Both the position numbers and the translations under genes were made by a program. DNA of 42,385 bases, from contig JAJTFB010000041.1 of assembly GCA_021300015.1 (NCBI GenBank), positions 1 to 42,385 on the forward strand, written 5' to 3'. Source of the DNA: Pirellula sp. GTDB lineage: Bacteria; Planctomycetota; Planctomycetia; Pirellulales; Pirellulaceae. Under the pieces are notes generated by a model that saw only the letters and a list, made by a program, of their open reading frames with translations, was not told the origin of the DNA and made no database searches. This document shows, in pieces, positions 9,873 to 19,107 of this stretch (its first letter is position 1; the number at the start of each line of letters is the position of its first letter).

Positions 9873-11072
9873 ATGCCGATGAATCAATCAGCACCTAAGC
9901 AACCTGCTAAGCCCCCGGCTTCGTCTCCTTTTGCATGGATGATCTGGATTCTGATAGGTACCTGTATCGGCGGTGGCGCCGCTGCCTTGGCCTTCCTAGG
10001 CCCAAACCGCAATTCCAACGACCCCGCGCCAAACCCAAAAATCGCTGCGGCTTCCAAATCGCCGAGCGCGTTACCCGCGGGTTTCGAAGCGACTCTGGTC
10101 AACAAGAGCCAACCCCAGAGCCAACAGCCCAAGGGCATGGTTTGGATTCCAGGGGGTGAATTCTCGATGGGGAGCGACCACCGTAGCGAGTCCCTCTGCG
10201 GCCTCCCCGGCGTGACGAACGATGCCGTCCCCATCCATCGAGTCTACGTCGACGGTTTTTGGATGGATCAGACCGAAGTGACCAACGCTCAATTCAGCGC
10301 TTTCATCGAAGCGACCGGTTACGTAACGGTCGCCGAGATCAAACCCACCAAAGAGGAGTTTCCAACCGCTCCCGAGGAAAACCTAATCGCAGGCTCAACT
10401 GTCTTCAAACCCACCCAGAGCCCTGTGGAATTCGATAACTATCTCCAATGGTGGAGCTATGTCCCCGGTGCCGATTGGCGCCATCCAGCAGGCCCTGAAA
10501 GCAACCTCGAAAACAAAGAGGATTGTCCAGTGACCCATGTCGCCTACGAAGACGCCGAAGCTTACGCAAAATGGGCTGGAAAACGGCTTCCTACCGAAGC
10601 CGAATGGGAATTCGCCGCTCGGGGTGGAAAAGCCGGCGAGCTCTATGCCTGGGGCAGTGAACTTCAAATCGATGGCAAATACCAAGCCAACATCTACCAA
10701 GGCCGCTTCCCAGTCGACGGCGGAGACAGCGCTCTGGATGGATTCGCAGGAATCGCCCCGACACGCCAGTATGCCCCAAACCCCTATGGACTCTATGACA
10801 TGGGAGGCAACGTCTGGGAATGGGTCAGCGATTGGTACCGCCACGACTACTACGCACGCCTGCGATCCAGCGGCCAGGTTACCCGCAACCCTCAAGGTCC
10901 CACCGACAGCTACGATCCGATGGAGCCTGACCAAATCAAGCGTGTTCACCGGGGCGGATCCTTCTTGTGCAGCGATCGCTACTGCACTCGCTACATGGTC
11001 GGAACACGCGGCAAAGGTGAAGTCCGAACGGCCAGCAATCACCTGGGCTTTCGCTGCGTAAAAGCCGATTAG
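9873..11072 (+). CDS. Membrane-anchored formylglycine-generating enzyme (sulfatase activator)
   Basis: FGE oxidises the active-site cysteine of sulfatases to formylglycine. This 399-aa protein has one N-terminal membrane segment (about residues 18-38, WMIWILIGTCIGGG) that should place the catalytic domain outside the cytoplasm. The domain contains WIPGGEFSMGSD, LPTEAEWEFAARGG, GNVWEWVSDW and a C-terminal GFRC. Unlike many FGE-like paralogues, it keeps both catalytic cysteines, C366 and C371 in LCSDRYC, with the same spacing as the human enzyme. It is therefore likely a true sulfatase activator, which fits the abundance of sulfatases in planctomycetes. No sulfatase is seen in the window apart from the possible DUF1501 fragment. 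Its stop codon overlaps that of the convergent deacylase gene. Confidence 0.93.
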   Translation: MPMNQSAPKQPAKPPASSPFAWMIWILIGTCIGGGAAALAFLGPNRNSNDPAPNPKIAAASKSPSALPAGFEATLVNKSQPQSQQPKGMVWIPGGEFSMGSDHRSESLCGLPGVTNDAVPIHRVYVDGFWMDQTEVTNAQFSAFIEATGYVTVAEIKPTKEEFPTAPEENLIAGSTVFKPTQSPVEFDNYLQWWSYVPGADWRHPAGPESNLENKEDCPVTHVAYEDAEAYAKWAGKRLPTEAEWEFAARGGKAGELYAWGSELQIDGKYQANIYQGRFPVDGGDSALDGFAGIAPTRQYAPNPYGLYDMGGNVWEWVSDWYRHDYYARLRSSGQVTRNPQGPTDSYDPMEPDQIKRVHRGGSFLCSDRYCTRYMVGTRGKGEVRTASNHLGFRCVKAD

Positions 11073-12082
11073 CGCAGTGAATCGACCGACACGGCTTCGG
11101 CAATAACTGCGATGCAATCACCCTGCTGTGTTTTGCACGCTGTGCGCATACAGAGCAGATAACCCTCCTTAGGGGAAACAATCAAAGCGGGCTCTCTGTC
11201 GGGCCTTTCCAAGTAATGGATCCGAGCCAAGGGTTCATCGACCGATACCTTGGACCCCAATTCGACGCAAATCTCGAAGATCCCTGACTCGGGTGCCAAC
11301 AGGTAATTCTTGGCCTCTAAGGCTTGGGTCAGTATCGTCGGTTCCAGCCCCAAGGATGCCCGTGTTTGGACCGTTCCTTGCAAGACCCCAAGATGCTTTA
11401 GGACGTTGACTAGCCCGTCGTGTGCAATGCGATGGACTCGAGCCGGAATCGCTTCCCCACCACCGAGCTCGGTCGTTAAGACCGTCTTGCCCTGGGACTC
11501 TGCCTCGACAGGCAAGAGTCCACTTCCCGCTATATCGGTGTAAAGGAAACAAAAATCCGTATTCCAAGCCAACATCGCATCGAGCATCGCTTGCCTCTGC
11601 AAGCGATCCGAGACGACATGCATGTGAGAGCAGGGGACAAACTCCATGCTTCTCCCACCCGAATGGATGTCGATCACCGCGTCGGAGATCGGAAACAACT
11701 CATGGGTCAAATAGTGGGCGATCTGGCTCGTTACGGAACCTTCGGAGTCACCAGGAAAAGCCCGATTGAGGTTCATTCCATCGATCGGAGATAGCCTCGT
11801 TGAGGCCAACGCAGCAGGAAAATTCAGGGACGGGATCAGGATCAGTCGTCCTTGTACCTGCTCCTGAGAAATCGACCGAGCAAGTTTCATCAGGGCCACT
11901 TGCCCTTGGTATTCATCCCCGTGATTCCCCCCCAAAACCAGCACCGTCGGCCCGGCTCCGTGCGCTACGACAGTCATCGGAATCATCACGTTGGCCCAGC
12001 CACCGAGGTTGTGCGAATAAGGGACCCGAAGGAATCCTTGCTGTTTACCCTTGCGATCCAAATCGATGTCGGTGCGAATCAT
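11069..12082 (-). CDS. M14-type succinylglutamate desuccinylase/aspartoacylase family deacylase
   Basis: This 337-aa zinc-dependent amidohydrolase belongs to the AstE/ASPA family. Zinc ligands are visible as H54 and E57 in GGNHGDEYQGQ and H140 in DIHSGG, and the substrate-binding NLNR (104-107) lies in DGMNLNRAFPG. The spacing and wording of these motifs are closest, by memory, to DoeB-type N-acetyl-diaminobutyrate deacetylases of ectoine breakdown, but no other ectoine gene is nearby, so the substrate is left open. The start codon overlaps the stop of the upstream RND pump gene by 4 bp (ATGA), implying translational coupling with a metal-efflux operon, an unexpected pairing. The gene converges on the FGE gene, with the two stops sharing bases at 11070-11071. 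Confidence 0.87.
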   Translation of the reverse strand: MIRTDIDLDRKGKQQGFLRVPYSHNLGGWANVMIPMTVVAHGAGPTVLVLGGNHGDEYQGQVALMKLARSISQEQVQGRLILIPSLNFPAALASTRLSPIDGMNLNRAFPGDSEGSVTSQIAHYLTHELFPISDAVIDIHSGGRSMEFVPCSHMHVVSDRLQRQAMLDAMLAWNTDFCFLYTDIAGSGLLPVEAESQGKTVLTTELGGGEAIPARVHRIAHDGLVNVLKHLGVLQGTVQTRASLGLEPTILTQALEAKNYLLAPESGIFEICVELGSKVSVDEPLARIHYLERPDREPALIVSPKEGYLLCMRTACKTQQGDCIAVIAEAVSVDSLR

Positions 12083-15000
12083 GCGCGCTCCTCAGTAGCG
12101 TTTTCCTTAGGTTCAAACCAACGATATATACTCGGCAAAACCAACAAAGTCAAAACGGTCGAAGTGATCAGTCCTCCGATCACCACGGTAGCCAGAGGTC
12201 GTTGGACCTCGGCTCCCGAACTGCTCGAGATGGCCATGGGGATAAAACCTAGGGCCCCACAGGCTGCCGTCATGAACACGGGCCGGAGTCGATCCAAAGC
12301 CCCTTGAACCACCGCATCGAACGGACTTAGCCCTTGATGCCGAAGATGCCGAATGTGTTCGATCAGGACCACGCCATTCATCACGGCGATTCCGAATAGT
12401 GCGATGAACCCGACACCCGCCGAGATCGAAAAAGGCATCCCGCGCGCCCACAGGGCCAGAATCCCACCGGTTGCTGCAATCGGTACGTTCAAATAGATCA
12501 GGAGCGCTAAGCGTACCGAATTGAAAGTCACATAAAGCAACGAAAAGATCAAAAGCAAAGCCACCGGAACGGCGATCGCCAAACGCTCGGTCGCCTCGCG
12601 CAGATTGGCAAACTGCCCTCCCCAATGCAGGATGTAATTCGGCGGCAATTCGACGGACTGATCCACCACACGCTGGGCCTCAGCGACAAAGCCCCCTAAA
12701 TCCCGCCCCTGCACGTTGCAACTGATCAATAGCCGCCGGCGGATCGAATCCCTGCTGATTTCCACCGGTCCGTCGTTGATCTTGATCTCGGCGAGTTGAG
12801 AAATCGGAATCTGTCTTCCCGAGGCATCCTCGACTTTCAGTTGCGAAAGTTTCTCGACATCGGTGCGCCACTCAGGTGCCAATCGCACTTGCATCGGAAA
12901 CCGCCTTTGTCCCTCGAAGACTTGCCCCACAACTTTGCCTCCCACACAAGCCACCGCATCGAGCACCTCGCGTGCATTGATCCCATAACGTGCCAATGCA
13001 TCGCGCCGAACACTCACTCCACAATAGGACAAGCCAGCGATCTGCTGGGCGGCGACATCCGCCGAGCCCTCCACGCGCAAAAGAGCTTGGACGATCTCAT
13101 CCCCCTTGGCCTTGAGCACCGCCAAGTCATCGCCGTAGAGACTCAACCCAATATCGCTTCGCACCCCGGCGACGAGCTCCTGGACTCGCAACTCGATCGG
13201 CTGGGTGAAGCTGAACGAATTGGCTGGGACTTCCCTGGCCAACGCCTTACGCATCTGAACGACCAATTCCTCCTTGGAAATGGGCTCTGGCCACTGCTCC
13301 TTAGGTTTGAGCCGTACGATCACATCGGTTTGATATACCCCCATCGGATCGTTCGCGATCTCGGGCCGCCCCGTTTTTGAAACCACCGTGATCACTTGGG
13401 GGAATTTCAGTAAGCAGCGTTCCATCGCTTTGGTCAATTCGACCGAAGTCTCGAGCGATACACTTGGAAGACGCGTCGCTTGAATCGCTATATCCCCTTC
13501 GTCGAGTTTTGGAACAAATTCCCTCCCGAATTGCCGAGCCAGCAGCACGCTAATGGCAAAGATGCCGATCGCGGCAAGGAACATCCCAAGTGGATGCTTC
13601 ATCGAGAAACGCAAGCAAGGCTCATAGAGGCGTTTGAGACCTCGTACGACCAGCGTGTCTTTCTGCTGAATCCAACGGGCTAAAAACAAAGACGCCAAGA
13701 CGGGCATGACCGTCACCGAGAGGATCAGCGCCGAGGATAGGGCGGTCATGAATGTAAATGCCATAGGGCGAAACATCTTGCCCTCCATCCCCTGCAAACT
13801 CAGGATCGGAATAAACACGATCACCACGATGAGTCCTGCAAACAAAATCGGTTTGCCCACCTCGGAAGCGGAGGACTCAAAGACATGGAGCGGAACTTTT
13901 TTACCAGGATTGGATTTCAAATGGTTGGCCGCCTGACGCATGCAATTCTCGATCATGACCACTGCTCCGTCGACGATCACCCCGAAATCGACTGCACCGA
14001 GACTCATCAAATTCGCCGACACCCCTGCATACCGCATCGCGATCAGTGCGCTCATGGCCGACAGCGGAATCGCTGCGGCGACGATCAATCCGGCTCGCAG
14101 ATCTCCGAGCAAAACAATGAGCATCACAATCACCAAGAGGACTCCGAGTCCGATGTTCTCAGCGACGGTATGGATCGTTTTTTCCACCAAATCCGTGCGG
14201 TCGTAAAAAGTGTCGATCTCGATTCCCTCGGGAAGAGTCTTCTGAATCGTATGGATCTTCTCTTTAACCTCTTCGACCACCTTGCGAGAGTTCCCCCCCA
14301 TGATCATCATGACCATTCCGATGACCGCTTCGCGATCTCCGTCCCGAGTCACAGCACCTTGTCTTAGCATCGGTGCAAATCTTGCCTCCCCGATGTCTTT
14401 GATCCGAATGGGAGTTCCATCGCGACTCTCGAGAACAATGTTTTGAATATCCTCAAGGGAGGTGACTAAGCCTTGGCCCCGAACCAACCGTTGCTCGGCA
14501 CCGTGGGCGATGTATCCCCCCCCTGAATTGCCATTGTTCTCATCGAGCGCTTTGAACACATCGGCAAAGGAAATACCGTAGTTCTGCAATTGAGCCGGAT
14601 CGACCTGAATTTCATAAGTCTTAAGCTCACCGCCAAAGGTGTTGACCTCGACGACCCCTTGGACGCTTCGAAGCTGGAAGGCGATCTGCCAATCGAGCAT
14701 GGATCGCAATTCGCTCAGCGAGTACTTGAAACCTGGCTTGGATCTGACCTCAAATTGATAGATTTCGCTCATCCCCGTCGCGATCGGACCGAGCTCCGGG
14801 GTTCCCATCCCCGGAGGAATGTTCTCCCTGGCCCGCTGCAATCGCTCGTTGACCTGATTCCTCGCCCAATAGATGTCGGTTCCATCATGAAAGGTGACCG
14901 TCACGGCGCTCAGGCCGAATCGGCTAATCGATCGGATCTCGTCGACGTTGGGGACACCACTCATCGCATTTTCAATCGGGAAGGTAATGAATTGCTCGAC

Positions 15001-15183
15001 TTCTTCGGGCCCTAATGCTGGCGAGTTTGTCAAAACCTGGACTTGGACATTCGTCAGGTCTGGAACCGCATCGAGCGGAATTTGGGTCGCAGCGACAAAA
15101 CCCATTCCTAAGATCAACAGCGAAGCGATCAGAACAATGAATCGATTTTGCAAGGACCAATGGATGATACGTTGAACCATCAT
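12079..15183 (-). CDS. CzcA-like heavy-metal efflux RND pump
   Basis: This 1034-aa inner-membrane pump of the HME-RND family exports metal ions using the proton gradient. It has the duplicated RND layout: an N-terminal helix, two large periplasmic loops and two blocks of helices. The signature AVDFGVIVDGAVVMIEN places D399, D405 and E412 at the positions of the proton-relay residues D402/D408/E415 of CzcA. The DFG form is typical of pumps for divalent cations (Zn, Co, Ni, Cd) rather than the Cu/Ag type; the exact metal is inference. The adaptor gene ends 2 bp upstream, and the stop overlaps the start of the downstream deacylase. No outer-membrane CzcC/TolC partner is encoded beside it. Confidence 0.95.
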   Translation of the reverse strand: MMVQRIIHWSLQNRFIVLIASLLILGMGFVAATQIPLDAVPDLTNVQVQVLTNSPALGPEEVEQFITFPIENAMSGVPNVDEIRSISRFGLSAVTVTFHDGTDIYWARNQVNERLQRARENIPPGMGTPELGPIATGMSEIYQFEVRSKPGFKYSLSELRSMLDWQIAFQLRSVQGVVEVNTFGGELKTYEIQVDPAQLQNYGISFADVFKALDENNGNSGGGYIAHGAEQRLVRGQGLVTSLEDIQNIVLESRDGTPIRIKDIGEARFAPMLRQGAVTRDGDREAVIGMVMMIMGGNSRKVVEEVKEKIHTIQKTLPEGIEIDTFYDRTDLVEKTIHTVAENIGLGVLLVIVMLIVLLGDLRAGLIVAAAIPLSAMSALIAMRYAGVSANLMSLGAVDFGVIVDGAVVMIENCMRQAANHLKSNPGKKVPLHVFESSASEVGKPILFAGLIVVIVFIPILSLQGMEGKMFRPMAFTFMTALSSALILSVTVMPVLASLFLARWIQQKDTLVVRGLKRLYEPCLRFSMKHPLGMFLAAIGIFAISVLLARQFGREFVPKLDEGDIAIQATRLPSVSLETSVELTKAMERCLLKFPQVITVVSKTGRPEIANDPMGVYQTDVIVRLKPKEQWPEPISKEELVVQMRKALAREVPANSFSFTQPIELRVQELVAGVRSDIGLSLYGDDLAVLKAKGDEIVQALLRVEGSADVAAQQIAGLSYCGVSVRRDALARYGINAREVLDAVACVGGKVVGQVFEGQRRFPMQVRLAPEWRTDVEKLSQLKVEDASGRQIPISQLAEIKINDGPVEISRDSIRRRLLISCNVQGRDLGGFVAEAQRVVDQSVELPPNYILHWGGQFANLREATERLAIAVPVALLLIFSLLYVTFNSVRLALLIYLNVPIAATGGILALWARGMPFSISAGVGFIALFGIAVMNGVVLIEHIRHLRHQGLSPFDAVVQGALDRLRPVFMTAACGALGFIPMAISSSSGAEVQRPLATVVIGGLITSTVLTLLVLPSIYRWFEPKENATEERA

Positions 15184-15185
15184 GA

Positions 15186-16712
15186 TTACTCTTCACCTAA
15201 AAGTTCGGCAAGCATCTTCGACTTCAGAACAAAAGCTCCCTGGACGACGACTTGATCCTTCGGACCGAGCCCTCGAAGAACAACCGTTCTGCCCTGCGCA
15301 TTGACTCCGGTTTGGACGTCGCGGCGCACGAATCGCGTCCCCTGAACCTGTACGAATACGAATTTCTTCCCCTCATGCTCCTGGATCGCATCGGTAGGAA
15401 CGGTCATAGCACTGGCACTTTGGCCACCTGAAATCGAAACATTGACGAACATTCCCGGTTTGAGCAATCCGTCAGGATTGTCCGCGATCGCCCGAAGCGC
15501 GATCGTACGAGTCTTTTCATCCATGATCTCGCCGGTATAGAAAACCTTGGCCGAAAACGTCTTGTCCGGCCAAGCTTCGTTGATGATCGAGACGGTCTGC
15601 TGATCGAGTGACCGCAAAAGCGGGACGTTCTCTTCAAACACATCGGCAGTGATCCAAACGGTCGAAAGATCAGCGACCGTCAGGATCGACGCGCTGGGAC
15701 GGACTTGCTCGCGGACCGTACAGTCCTTGGTGATCACGGTACCATCGAACGGAGCTCGGATCGGATAATGCGAAATCGCCTCGCCCTGATCGGTCGGGTC
15801 CACACTCTCGATGTCATTGGCATCGACCCCGAGAATCCGCAAACTCGTCGCGTCGACTGCCACCCGAGTTTCAGCTTCTTTGACGTTCTGATTGGCCAAC
15901 AAAATGCTCGTTTGCATTTCATAGTCGATCTGCTCGATGCGAGCTTGGAAGGTCGCTAAATCCGCATCCCGAGTCGATTGAGCACTCAAGAGCAACTTGC
16001 CTGAGACCGCACCGCTATCTCGAACATTCTCCAACCGAACGACATCGGCTTGCGCTTTGAGGTACCCCGCATAGGAGGCAAGTAAACGCTCGCGGTAATC
16101 CCCCATCCCCAAATCCCGAAACTTGCTCTCGATTTGCTGAATAGGTCGTCCTAGTCTCAATTCATCGATCAACAGTCGAGTGTTCTCGGCGATGCGAGTT
16201 TGGAGATCTCGCTTGACGATCGCGATCTCGCGCTGCAACCTCGCTTGATAGAGGTCCAATTTCGCTTGTCCAATCTCCCGACTATGGATCACGATGAGCA
16301 AATCGTTGGCCTTGACCTTCTGACCTAACGTCACCGATACCGAGTCGACTGTCCCCTCGACCATCGGAAAGATGTGCGAAATCCGATCTTCATTCAAGGA
16401 AACTTTGCCGGTCAAATTCACCGGAACGGCAAGAAGCTCCTCCGTGGGAGATTCTATGGCGATCCGACTCGGTCCCCAGAGATCCGAGGCAAGCTCGATT
16501 TCCACTCCGGAGGCTCCCTCGTTGCCAGGTTCCCCTAGCGCTGCTTGGGTCACCTGCGCCGCTCGGGCGCCGCTCGACTCTTCGTGCATGCTTGCTGCCA
16601 CGGGGATCGACCGGGGGATGCGAAGGTTGTAAAGCCAAACCATACTGCCGCCGAGGAATGCAGTCAGTAAAAGAAACGGCCAAGCACGATAAGCATCTTG
16701 CAATGTCTTCAT
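15186..16712 (-). CDS. HlyD-family periplasmic adaptor of a metal efflux system
   Basis: This 508-aa membrane-fusion protein links the RND pump to an outer-membrane channel. A single N-terminal anchor lies at about residues 12-30 (WPFLLLTAFLGGSMVWLYNL). It is followed by a barrel-sandwich segment (VEGTVDSVSVTLGQKVKAND), a long alpha-hairpin (about 150-290) and the returning lipoyl half and beta-barrel (YPIRAPFDGTVITKDCTVRE; LSTVWITADVFEENV). This is a CusB/CzcB-like layout. No His-rich or Met-rich metal tail is seen. The stop is 2 bp from the start of the pump gene, so the two are cotranscribed. Confidence 0.92.
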   Translation of the reverse strand: MKTLQDAYRAWPFLLLTAFLGGSMVWLYNLRIPRSIPVAASMHEESSGARAAQVTQAALGEPGNEGASGVEIELASDLWGPSRIAIESPTEELLAVPVNLTGKVSLNEDRISHIFPMVEGTVDSVSVTLGQKVKANDLLIVIHSREIGQAKLDLYQARLQREIAIVKRDLQTRIAENTRLLIDELRLGRPIQQIESKFRDLGMGDYRERLLASYAGYLKAQADVVRLENVRDSGAVSGKLLLSAQSTRDADLATFQARIEQIDYEMQTSILLANQNVKEAETRVAVDATSLRILGVDANDIESVDPTDQGEAISHYPIRAPFDGTVITKDCTVREQVRPSASILTVADLSTVWITADVFEENVPLLRSLDQQTVSIINEAWPDKTFSAKVFYTGEIMDEKTRTIALRAIADNPDGLLKPGMFVNVSISGGQSASAMTVPTDAIQEHEGKKFVFVQVQGTRFVRRDVQTGVNAQGRTVVLRGLGPKDQVVVQGAFVLKSKMLAELLGEE

Positions 16713-16799
16713 GGTGGATCGGTGGATGGATGAAAAAAGAATCCGAAAGCGGTTCCAGAAAAGAACCCCTGAAAGAAACGCACAGCAATCAGAGAAACC

Positions 16800-17363
16800 C
16801 TAGAGACGGGATGTGCGATAAAGCGTCGAGCAGTAAGCAAACCGACGAGCTTGCTCGGATACTCGAGATCCCTCGGACCGAGCGATCCTCGTGAGACCCT
16901 CATGCCCCACTTCAGGGCAGGGCCATGCAAGACATGCGACCATCGCCTTCAGTGCAAAATCCAAAAGGAGCTTTTCGCTTACGCTCAGCCCAAACGACTC
17001 CAAGTACCAAGTCGCATGGGAGATGTCCTGCATCGGTGGAGCATTCGGGAATGCTGCGGATCGAGGGCCATCGAGTAGCACGGTCCAGTGGAGGTGTAGT
17101 TTTTCAGTATCCGTAGAATCCCGATGGACGTACTGTCGAAGATGCTCCGAGAGTCGAACTTGCTCTGCGGCTGAACCGCCGCCAGGACCGTCGTCTCGAT
17201 GGTGGTGAACCACTGGACGCAATCCAGGCACACCTAGAAGCCAGACCATTAGGACTAGATAACGGAGCAACCAACCTAGAACGACACCTCGGCGCTGGGT
17301 GCTCCGATGGGTCGTTCGCAGCTCGGCATTTCGAAAGTTGTCCTTTGACTTCGCAGAAACCAT
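16800..17363 (-). CDS. Putative exported protein with a His cluster, upstream of the metal efflux genes
   Basis: This 187-aa frame lies 87 bp upstream of the adaptor gene on the same strand. A basic N-terminus is followed by one hydrophobic segment (about residues 26-48, GVVLGWLLRYLVLMVWLL) that could be a signal anchor, and immediately after it comes a small metal-binding-like cluster, H53-H54-H55-RDD. The rest (about 60-187) was not recognised. The position at the head of a metal efflux operon and the histidines suggest a periplasmic metal-binding accessory protein, but this is inference. Overlapping frames on the plus strand are shorter and show no such features. Coding status itself is not certain. 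Confidence 0.5.
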   Translation of the reverse strand: MVSAKSKDNFRNAELRTTHRSTQRRGVVLGWLLRYLVLMVWLLGVPGLRPVVHHHRDDGPGGGSAAEQVRLSEHLRQYVHRDSTDTEKLHLHWTVLLDGPRSAAFPNAPPMQDISHATWYLESFGLSVSEKLLLDFALKAMVACLAWPCPEVGHEGLTRIARSEGSRVSEQARRFAYCSTLYRTSRL

Positions 17364-17383
17364 AGAATCATCGTAAGCTATAC

Positions 17384-17397
17384 TTGAGATTCCTCAA
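17384..17397. promoter_or_regulatory. Operator-like dyad upstream of the metal efflux operon
   Basis: TTGAG (17384-17388) and CTCAA (17393-17397) form a perfect inverted repeat with a 4-bp spacer, 21 bp upstream of the ATG at 17363 of the first operon gene. On the minus strand a TATAGC box (17382-17377) lies right next to it. Placement over a likely promoter would suit a metal-responsive regulator, but no regulator gene is seen nearby and the half-sites are short. Confidence 0.3.
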
Positions 17398-17576
17398 CAG
17401 GGTGTCTTTCAGCCTATTCCACCAAATCTCGATGTCAATTACTCCACGAAAGATGACGGAAATCTCTCAACCCATCGCCACCCCTAATCCAATCGATCCA
17501 ACTTCCCCCAACGATTCCTTGGTTCTCGACACAGCCTAGATCCTCGATCCTGGGTCCTAAGGAATTCGGCCTGACC

Positions 17577-17750
17577 ATGATCTCCCTAGGGCTCTTGTCG
17601 CTATTTCTGGCTTGGTTCGAGTACCACCGGGATATCCGAACGCTGCGAAATGAATACCGGCTTCTCCCAAGCTCCTCTATAGGCCTGGTCGCTGCTCTCG
17701 TGGCCATTCTAGGAACAACTATTTTGGGGGTCGTGTTTTTTAATTTCTGA
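17577..17750 (+). CDS. Candidate 57-aa membrane protein
   Basis: A short frame from ATG 17577 to TGA 17748-17750 encodes a protein with two hydrophobic segments (ISLGLLSLFLAWF and IGLVAALVAILGTTILGVVF) joined by a charged loop (EYHRDIRTLRNEYRLLPSSS). The alternation of apolar and charged stretches is typical of small real membrane proteins rather than chance frames. A weak AAGGA lies 13 bp upstream. It sits in the 412-bp gap between the metal efflux operon and the PP2C gene and converges on the latter. No family was recognised. Outside this frame the gap shows only the dyad at 17384-17397. Confidence 0.45.
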   Translation: MISLGLLSLFLAWFEYHRDIRTLRNEYRLLPSSSIGLVAALVAILGTTILGVVFFNF

Positions 17751-17775
17751 GAAGCTACCCAGAACCTCGAGCAAG

Positions 17776-19107
17776 CTAATAATCGACCTGACCTTCTTCG
17801 TCCTCTTTTCGCCATTGGCGAATTTCTTGCATCACCTCCACGAGCAGCTTGCCAAAAGACGTCGTCGCTGCCTTGAAATCCTTGGCCAACAGTTCGCGGT
17901 TGGCCGCTTGGATCCCTTCCGAGAGAACTCGCAATTGAGGACTTTTAGAATTGTCCTTGAGCCATCCATAGAGTTCCTCGACTGCAATTTTCAACTGCGA
18001 AGCAAATCCCGCCGAAGGCCTGCAGGTGTACTTGCGATAGGGCGCTTTTCCAAACCCTTTTTCGGCCGCAGGGGATTGATGGCTCACTGCGGCTTTGATC
18101 CAGCCGGTGACCAACGCAATCAACGCCGCAGCGGCGGCAAGGATCGCTAAGGGCGTTTGCTGGACCAACGCCAGAAAAAGCGCCGCGAGCAATCCGATCG
18201 CCGCGATCAGACCGAATGCCATCGGGAAGCCCGATATCGCTCTGTTCGTACCACCGACGGCCGCACCGCTAGTGACCCCAAAGTCCCGTTGGACCTCTCC
18301 AATCACCACGGTGATATTATCAGGACCGCCGCGAAAATTCGCTAAATCCACAAGTGCCTTGACGGCCGTCGATGGGTCGAGCAACCCCAACATAGCGCCG
18401 ATTTCCTCGTCCGCAAGCTGACCGCTGAGACCATCGCTGCAGAGCAAAAATCGATCCCCTTTCTGTAGTGGGAAAGGACCTTCTAGATCGACCACCACAC
18501 TCGGACTCGGACCCATCGAACGGGTGATGACATTTTTCGGAATCGAGCTATTGCGGATCATCTCCTCGCTGACCTCACCGGCTTGCTGCATCTCCCAAAC
18601 CAACGAATGATCAAACGTCAATTGCTCGAAAGTCTGACCTCGCAAACGGTACACCCTGCTGTCGCCAACATGCGCGATCACTCCACCGGTGGGCAATAAC
18701 AGGATCGCGCTGGTCGTCGTACCCATGCTCCGAAATTCTGGATTGACCGTCCCTCGCCGATTGATCTCTCGGTTGGTCTCCTCAAAGGCCCTAAGCAAAG
18801 CTTCCGAGGGCTCGAGCTTCGTATTGAGCTTCGAAAAATGATGCGGGATCAATTCCACACTCAGTCGACTCGCAAGCTCCCCGGCAGCATGGGCTCCCAT
18901 GCCGTCGGCAACGATGAGCAAATCCCCACTCCGCTGCCACTTGTCGGCATCGCTCGCTCCGACAATCGCATAACTGTCCTGATTGTTCGCGCGACGCATC
19001 CCGATGTCGGTGCAAGCTACAGCAAACACGACCGGAGACCAATTCGCTGGGGTCTCGGACACCGGATTCTCAGTGCGCGGGGATTTGTCTGCCAAGTGAG
19101 ATTCCAA
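17776..19107 (-). CDS. PP2C-type serine/threonine protein phosphatase with membrane segment
   Basis: This Stp1-like, metal-dependent phosphatase removes phosphate from Ser/Thr residues, reversing Hanks-type kinases that are abundant in planctomycetes. The catalytic domain (about residues 27-272) has the motifs RRANNQDS (D44), ADGMGAHAAGE (D68), GTTTSA, GDSRVYRLRG, CSDGLSG (D225) and PDN (D263), so all metal-binding aspartates are present. Two hydrophobic segments (about 290-315 and 318-335) follow, then a soluble tail of about 100 residues. The frame starts with TTG at 19107. An in-frame GTG at 19062 lies 7 bp after the stop of the small gene at 19070-19246 and is an attractive alternative; neither has a strong ribosome-binding site. 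The ExbB-like gene lies upstream. Confidence 0.93.
   Translation of the reverse strand: MESHLADKSPRTENPVSETPANWSPVVFAVACTDIGMRRANNQDSYAIVGASDADKWQRSGDLLIVADGMGAHAAGELASRLSVELIPHHFSKLNTKLEPSEALLRAFEETNREINRRGTVNPEFRSMGTTTSAILLLPTGGVIAHVGDSRVYRLRGQTFEQLTFDHSLVWEMQQAGEVSEEMIRNSSIPKNVITRSMGPSPSVVVDLEGPFPLQKGDRFLLCSDGLSGQLADEEIGAMLGLLDPSTAVKALVDLANFRGGPDNITVVIGEVQRDFGVTSGAAVGGTNRAISGFPMAFGLIAAIGLLAALFLALVQQTPLAILAAAAALIALVTGWIKAAVSHQSPAAEKGFGKAPYRKYTCRPSAGFASQLKIAVEELYGWLKDNSKSPQLRVLSEGIQAANRELLAKDFKAATTSFGKLLVEVMQEIRQWRKEDEEGQVDY

Noticed and set aside
17435..17815. Minus-strand frame of 126 codons overlapping the end of the PP2C gene
   Set aside because: Arg/Ser-rich product with no recognisable feature; it is opposite the better small membrane-protein frame at 17577-17750.
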